Assembly (NCBI GenBank): GCA_008638375.1
Contig: CM018038.1
Location: forward strand, 30,664,753 to 30,728,752
Direction: 5' to 3'
Length of the DNA: 64,000 nucleotides
Origin: Nyssa sinensis
Taxonomy: Eukaryota; Streptophyta; Magnoliopsida; Cornales; Nyssaceae
Positions 59,001 to 64,000 of this stretch are shown here, one piece after another. A model generated the notes under the pieces. The model searched no databases. It was not told the origin of the DNA and saw only the letters and a program-made list of their open reading frames with translations. How positions within the stretch are numbered: position 1 is the stretch's first letter; the number at the start of each line of letters is the position of its first letter. Made by a program: the position numbers and the translations under genes.

Positions 59001-60042
59001 AGGTTCGAATGTAGCTCAATGACTCGATTTAAGTCGCGATAAGCCGAGCTGTTCATGGGTCATTCATGCTCGTTTGTTGATGGTTTTTCACGAGGTTTTG
59101 CTTGTTTTAATCCCCTCTTCATGAGGATTTAGTTTTCGTTCATAAGGGTAGGTTTAGAGGCGAGTTCAAAGGTTTGGGTTGAAAACCCGAAACCTGCAAG
59201 TCAATGGTCGAGGGTCATTTCTTGTGATTTTTGGTCGCGGGTATAGGTTTTCATGACCCTCATGACTTCTTCTTGAAGTCTCTATGCACCAAAAGAGTTT
59301 GGCTTCCATCATTTCAGACCTGCTATAGCATGGTCTTCAATGGCGGATCACTGTTGGGTCACGTAGTTCTAGGTGTTTTTATGACCTAATTTCATGTTTA
59401 ATCATGCCTAAATATGTTTAAAACATCATATATACAAAATCTAGAACGAAAACAGTTCATGCATGCAAAATTTTCTAGAGAGAGAAAGTGATGGTTCTTG
59501 GTGTTTTACCTCTGTCAGTGGCTTTCTCTCTCTTTCCTCCTTCCTCCGAGACCTCTCTTCTCTTCTTCTAAATGCCCAGAACTCTCCCTCTCTTTCTCTA
59601 TGGCTGATCGGTGGAGATTTTGTGTATAAACCATGTATGCCCCTTTGTATAAGTGGGAGACTTTAAGGGCCATCACCTCACTTAATTGCCCCTCATTTCA
59701 CCCCCCTTACTCCATCAGATCATGGCCATACTTCCCCCTATTCATCTTCACCAAATGACCATATAATATATACATAAAGTACATAGCCACCTTACCTATA
59801 TTAATTTCATGTCTCCCTCTCATATATTTATGTGTATATATATATATATATATATTACATTTAATATACATATTATACCACACTCACACACACGGCTGAT
59901 ATATATATATATATATATTTATATATTTTTACTTAATTTGCCATATTTAATTTATTATTAAATTATTTATTCAATTTATTACACTTTATCAATTAACCAT
60001 CATATTTCATATTAATCATAATAAATACTTAATTTCTCATAT
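56032..60042 (-). mobile_element. Long LTR of the 33630-36922 family, interrupted on the right
   Basis: It begins tgtcacgacccgaaaccc, the same terminus as the solo LTR at 33630. It shares blocks through about 4 kb: the tctcgtaaaacggac region at 58367, the acgacgccg region near 58767, and the Pu/Py microsatellites near its end. The matching gggtattaca end is absent because a Gypsy element starts at 60043. Whether this is a solo LTR or part of a full element cannot be seen. GC-richer patches at 56030-56130, 57500-57790 and 58790-58860 (ACCCG repeats) stand out. It inserted in a MITE. Confidence 0.6.
57497..57787 (-). CDS. 96-codon exon-like ORF inside the LTR, function unknown
   Basis: I do not recognise this protein. 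On the minus strand it opens MEEQRPKFTIMTKAQ at 57787 and carries KQQAFMRELLHRQRVIDRF and VRIAKATEVV. It ends in a K/E-rich likely coiled coil (AEAKKKKEEKRKMEEERE). The base composition is clearly richer in GC than its surroundings. Where coding would leave the GC-rich patch the sequence is GTCGCAG|gtaata, a good splice donor. In the sister LTR the corresponding place (34857-34782, minus) has ttatag|GAACG...AAAG|gtaagt, also exon-like but with different sequence. It might be a leader exon of the retroelement or a captured fragment. Confidence 0.35.
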   Translation of the reverse strand: MITMEEQRPKFTIMTKAQRAKDPKQQAFMRELLHRQRVIDRFVRIAKATEVVSVSPFIFKSPTKAMVAEAKKKKEEKRKMEEERENTETLAEWRRR

Positions 60043-60425
60043 TGATGGACCAGTAGAAACGGTGTCTTGTGTCTGTTGCACTGATGATTGAGGCTTCTGC
60101 CTCATAAGTCATTCAGACCAGGACTGAGATACATCCGAATTGATGGTCTTCTGTCATACACGTGGTTCGTCAGGGATCAACGGAATGGCCAAGACTGAGA
60201 GGTCTGTATGTTGGACCGGAGGCCTTTGTATAAAGGTGGATCGGACTTTGCTTGCTTTGATCAGTTCGGTATGCTTGGGGAAGCCTTGTATCTTGTCATC
60301 TAAGTATCCGAAAGGACGATTCTATACGTCATCCATTTATACAGTTGTCTTTTGGGTTTTTGAGGCCAACCCTTTATTTAACCGTTGCAACGGTTCATCT
60401 GGGTGACTTTTGGGCTTCGAGGGTC

Positions 60426-60434
60426 TATATATAT
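60426..60434 (+). promoter_or_regulatory. TATA-like box upstream of the antisense ORF
   Basis: tatatatat lies about 110 bp before the ATG at 60542, with a pyrimidine-rich leader (ctttttacttttgctctc) between. Since the word is near-palindromic, it could instead be the TATA box of the retrotransposon LTR reading the other way. Confidence 0.4.
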
Positions 60435-60541
60435 GATAGAGGAGCGTACGGTTGCGGCCTATCTTTTTACTTTTGCTCTCATATTGTTCCTCTGTCGGAG
60501 AGAGTTTGAATGCCTTTTAGCGGCTTACTGTTTGCCCGGAG

Positions 60542-60799
60542 ATGATTGACAATTTTCAATCTGAGTTGGGAATGATTAAACTGTGGCCGAGAGTTAACCT
60601 TCCCTTTGATTCAGTCTCCAAGGAAGGATTAGAGGAGGCTAAGATCTTCTTGTCCATCTTAGCATCCGGCCGAGATGTCTCCGATGGGAGGTGGACCCTC
60701 CTTGATTCAACCGAGGCTTGGAGCATTGGTGATGAAAATGAAGGTAGGATGCCTCCTTCCTTTTGTGTCTTGGCAGAGACCCTTGCTCAAATTGGCTGA
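60542..60799 (+). CDS. Antisense ORF (aORF) in the 3' region of the Tat element
   Basis: An 85-codon frame runs opposite to pol: MIDNFQSELGMIKLWPRV, FDSVSKEGLEEAKIFL, GRDVSDGRWTLLDSTEAW, ending VLAETLAQIG. After its stop the same frame stays open for about 22 codons (TPTLREMNGGSLRPRA), and a neighbouring frame then gives an acidic ISDNDDEMAWVLLAADWGSR block. A longer ancestral protein broken by a stop and a frameshift is therefore likely. It has a TATA-like box upstream and an AATAAA at 61115. Antisense ORFs between pol and the 3' LTR are known in Tat-group elements such as Grande. No domain is recognised. The minus strand also has a 187-codon frame (61270-60707), so strand choice rests on the flanking signals. 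Confidence 0.45.
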   Translation: MIDNFQSELGMIKLWPRVNLPFDSVSKEGLEEAKIFLSILASGRDVSDGRWTLLDSTEAWSIGDENEGRMPPSFCVLAETLAQIG

Positions 60800-61114
60800 G
60801 GTATCACGCCTACTTTGAGGGAGATGAATGGAGGTTCCCTGAGACCTAGAGCCCTCATCATCCGTTGGTATTGAGATAAGTGACAATGATGATGAAATGG
60901 CCTGGGTGCTTCTTGCTGCAGATTGGGGTTCAAGATTCCTTCCTTTCAAATGGAGCCGGCGGCGGCAGTAATGGAAGTTTGGATCCTGGGCCCCTTTCTC
61001 ATTCGAGAAAAAAAGCCATGATGTTGTGAAAGCGTAGTGATGCCTTTGTTGTAGCTTTTGTGTACTTGTTCTATTTCCAGTCTTCTTGTACTGATGTAAA
61101 TTTTCTGAATCATC

Positions 61115-61120
61115 AATAAA
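61115..61120 (+). terminator. Poly(A) signal candidate of the antisense unit
   Basis: catcaataaaattgag lies about 315 bp after the antisense ORF stop, preceded by tgtaaat and a T-rich stretch. It supports the + strand as the transcribed one for this unit. Confidence 0.4.
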
Positions 61121-61557
61121 ATTGAGTTGTTTCTTCTCAAATCTGATGTTCTCTTCTGTTTGAATGTGCTTTTCTAGAGTTAAAACACCTTTTCGTGCAC
61201 TTCTGATGACTAACTGTTCTAAGAATAGATCAAAGAAACTCTGTAGAAGTCTTGAATCACAGTACTTCAAACCTGCTCGATACTGTAGTACTTGTTGCTT
61301 GCTGGTAGATAAGCCAAATAATCTAAGTATCAGCTCTGAGGTATTCCGATCTAGGAAACTTTAGTTTGAAGATGTTCGGAACTTCTGTCTTTGGATGGAC
61401 TGGATCATAGAATCTGTGTATTGAAGATAGACCAGGCTCGGAAGGCCTGTGCATTGTAGATGGACCAGGCCCTGTAGGCTTATGCATTAAAAGATGGACC
61501 AAGTCCTAAGACTTATACATTATAGATGGACCAAGCTCTGGAGGCCTGTGCATTATT

Positions 61558-61801
61558 GATGGACCAAGTACTAAGACTTGTACATTATGGACCAGGCTCT
61601 AGAGGCCTGTGCATTATAGATGGACCAAGTACTAAGACTTGTACATTATGGACCAGGCTCTGGAGGCCTGTGCATTATAGATGGATCAAGTACTAAGACT
61701 TGTACATTATGGATCAGGCTCTGGAGGCCTGTGCATTATAGATGGACCAAGTACTAAGACTTGTACATTATGGACCAGGCTCTAGAGGCCTGTGCATTAT
61801 A
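61558..61801. repeat. 61-bp tandem repeat, four units
   Basis: Units start at 61558, 61619, 61680 and 61741, each exactly 61 bp with only a few substitutions. Each unit is itself two related halves (ggaccaagtactaagacttg and ggaccaggctctagaggcct, each followed by a tacattat/gcattat word). Degenerate half-units continue left to about 61418. It lies between pol and the 3' LTR, the hypervariable region known in Tat/Ogre elements to generate satellite repeats. Confidence 0.9.
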
Positions 61802-61843
61802 GATGAACATTCCATGGAGGTATTAAAAAAGAAAGAGACATCT

Positions 61844-63992
61844 CTATTGATAATACTTCCATAAATGTTCCACATTCCATGGCCTAGGAATAGGCTTCCC
61901 AGTCATGTCCTCTAGCCAGTAGGTAGTAGGCCTAACAAGCTTCGTTACTTTGTAGGGGCCTTCCCAGTTTGGTGACAACTTTCCCATAGTGGGATCCTTA
62001 GTGTTTTGAAATACTCTTCTTAAGACAAAGTCTTCGACTTGAAAGCTAACCGTCTTGAATCCTACCTTGGATTTGTCGACCATTCTCTACTGATAGGCTT
62101 CCATCCTGATGCTGGCTTGATCCCTTCTTTCTTCAAGCAAATCCAAATTTTATATCAGTTGCTGATCATTGGATTCTTGCTCAAAGACTTCAGTCCTCAG
62201 GGTTGGCATACCGATCTCAACCGGAATTACTGTCTCTGTACCATAGGCTAGTGAGAAGGGAGTTTCAGAGGTGGGAGTTCTTCTGGTTGTTCTGTAGGCC
62301 CAAAAAACTCCAGGGAGTTCCTTTGCCCACTTTCCTTTGGCCTGTTCCAACCTTTTCTTTAATCCATCAAGGATCGTTCGGTTGGTGACCTCTGCTTGCC
62401 CATTTGCTTGTGGATGGCCTAGAGAGGCAAAGTGTTGCCTAATGTTGAGATTTTCACAGAATTTTTTGAAGCCTTTACCAGTGAACTGTGTCCCATTGTC
62501 GAAGATAATCACACGTGGTATACCGAACCATCCTATCATCTTTAATGGAGAATTCTCCCAGGACTTGGCTTACCACCAGTTGGGAGTCTGAGAAGACTTT
62601 GAGGTTCTAAACCTCACATTCTAGGGCCAACTTGATGCCTAAGATTAAGGCTTCATATTCTGCTTCATTGTTAGAAGCTTTGAATCCCAAGCTGACTGTT
62701 TTTTCTGACGTGAGCCCATCAGGGGACTGTAGTACCAGGCCTACTCTTGAGCCTTGATCGGTTGACGATCCATCGATGTAGAGCAGCCAGGTTCCCGAAG
62801 TTTCAATAAGTTATGCCTTGTCTTGAAGTGTCGGGGTGAACTCGGCAACAAAATCAGCCAAGGCCTGCCCTTTGATGGAGTTTCGAGGCACATATGATAT
62901 GTCGAATTCCCCTAGCTCCACAGATCATTTCACTAATCTTCCCGATACCTCAGGTTTCCTCAATATTGACTTCAGAGGATAGGCAGTTGGGATTTCAGTT
63001 GGATGGGCTTGGAAATAAGGTTGGAGCTTTCGAGCTGATATGACCAAGGCGAAGGCTAGCTTTTCCACTTCTGGATATCTCTTTTCTGTGTCAAGTAGTG
63101 CCCTATTGACATAGAATATGGGCCTCTGTACTCCTCTGTCCTGTCTGACTAGTGCGGAGCTGACCGCGTTTTCAGAGACTGCAAGGTACAAGAGTAGCTT
63201 TTCTCCCTGTACTGGTTTTGACAGAAGCTCTGGAGAGGCTAGATACTCCTTTAGTTCTTGAAAAGCTTTCTCGCATTCTTCCGTCCACTACAAAGCTTTG
63301 TTGCCCTTCAGAGCTTTGAAGAAAGGTAAGCAACGATCAGTGGATTTGGAGATAAATCTGCTTAGTGCCGCGATTCTGCCGTTCAGCGCCTGAATGTCCT
63401 TTCTGGTTTTTGGTGACTTCAGTCCAATCAGAACTTGGATCTGAGTGGGGTCTGCTTCGATACCCCTCTGAGAGACAATGTATCCCAAGAATTTTTCCTT
63501 CGTTACCCCAAAGGTACATTTCGAGGGGTTGAGCTTCATCTTGTGCTGCCTTAGGATATCGAAGGTCTGGGCTAAGTGTTGTAGGTGATTACCTTTCTGT
63601 AGACTTTTGACCAGCATATCATCAATGTCTACCTTCATGGTACTGCCGAGCAGTGGGCTGAACATCTTGTTGACCAACCGCTGGTATGTGGCTCCAGCGT
63701 TCTTCAAACCGAAAGGCATTACTCTATAGCAGTAAAGACCTCGTTCGGTTATGAAGGCTGTCTTCTCTTGGTCTAGAGGGTACATCTGAATTTGGTTGTA
63801 CCCAAAGTAGGCATCCATGAAGCTCATGAGCTCGTGCCCCATAGTGGCGTCAACCAATTGATCTATCCTTGGCAGTGAAAAGTTGTCTTTGGGGCACGCC
63901 TTATTGAGGTCTGTATAATCAACGTAGATTCTCCACTTGCCATTTTTCTTCTTGACTAGGACGGTGTTGGCTAGCCACTCGGGATAGAACAC
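61844..63992 (-). pseudogene. Tat Gypsy pol: RT, RNase H, partial second RNase H, truncated integrase
   Basis: RT (63992-63288) has LVKKKNGKWRIYVDYTDLNK, ELMSFMDAYFGYNQIQM, YRVMPFGLKNAGATYQRLVN and VDIDDMLVKS. RNase H (63191-62925) has SALVRQDRGVQRPIFYVNRA. A second RNase H follows (about 62790-62560): DGSSTDQGSRVG, SNNEAEYEALILGI and SDSQLVVSQV. The frame then jumps directly to integrase IIFDNGTQF and GQAEVTNR (62539-62150), so the HHCC finger and first catalytic Asp are missing. The C-terminal integrase region (62083-61844) keeps KLSPNWEGPYKV. The deletion near 62540 plus frameshifts make this copy defective. Confidence 0.85.
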
Positions 63993-64000
63993 TTCTCGTA

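Larger units (their letters stand above)
60043..64000 (-). mobile_element. Tat-lineage Ty3/Gypsy retrotransposon, 3' part
   Basis: Read on the minus strand, the window shows RT, RNase H, part of a second RNase H, integrase, a 3' region with a 61-bp tandem array and an antisense gene-like unit, then the 3' end at 60043 (tgatgg, i.e. ...CCATCA on the minus strand). RT text such as WLANTVLVKKKNGKWRIYVD and a second RNase H domain are hallmarks of the Tat/Ogre group. The 5' half, gag and 5' LTR lie to the right of the window. It inserted into the long LTR that starts at 56032. The inner LTR border is not determined. Confidence 0.8.

Noticed and set aside
60707..61270. 187-codon minus-strand ORF
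   Set aside because: It has no recognised domain, and composition is not convincing. It overlaps the + strand unit that has TATA and AATAAA signals in the matching orientation. Kept only as an alternative in that entry.
61418..61801. Regular repeats resembling a CRISPR array
   Set aside because: The units are contiguous with no unique spacers, in a plant retrotransposon 3' region.

Overview
This window is nuclear DNA from a flowering plant, most likely a eudicot. It has an AT-rich background with long TA, CT, CA and AAT microsatellites, genes with short exons and long introns, and plant L1-type LINEs, Copia and Tat-type Gypsy retrotransposons, TRIMs and MITEs. I see no bacterial, organellar or viral block, and no tRNA or rRNA gene. 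The species cannot be named from the sequence alone.

Two host genes are supported. The first (exons 10097-21680, + strand) encodes a protein with a J-domain segment and a C-terminal DUF3752/GPALPP region. Its 5' exons are not visible. Its fourth visible exon reads through only if one G in a GGG run is ignored. Its introns hold a broken LINE, MITE-like elements and a 277-bp direct repeat. The second gene (51973-54005, + strand, with a 5'UTR exon near 50430-50549) is a NAC transcription factor. Its C-terminal motifs identify it as a probable VND7 orthologue, the regulator of xylem vessel differentiation. Its second coding intron uses a GC-AG splice pair.

Layout: 1-4840 holds repeat ends, a LINE ORF1 remnant split by a Mutator-like element with a perfect 9-bp target duplication, and a MITE. 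4841-10009 is a minus-strand Copia element with a truncated 3' LTR. 10097-22000 is the J-domain gene. 22000-28700 is microsatellites, LTR-like debris and an antisense LINE fragment. 28750-about 40025 is a second LINE split by three later insertions: a tandem TRIM array, a 3.3-kb solo LTR, and a 1.5-kb non-autonomous LTR element. Each insertion has a recognisable or near-recognisable target duplication. 40025-50390 is intergenic and carries three copies of one MITE family. 50390-54200 is VND7. 55621-64000 is a nest: a fourth MITE copy is interrupted by a long LTR, which is interrupted by a Tat-type Gypsy element that runs off the right edge.

Most of the window is a record of nested transposition around two plant genes. 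The less ordinary parts are a gene-like unit antisense to the Gypsy pol with its own TATA and poly(A) signals, a 61-bp tandem array in the same 3' region, an exon-like ORF inside the long LTR, the multi-LTR TRIM array, and the one-base lesion in the J-domain gene. I found no evidence of a wholly new multigene system.
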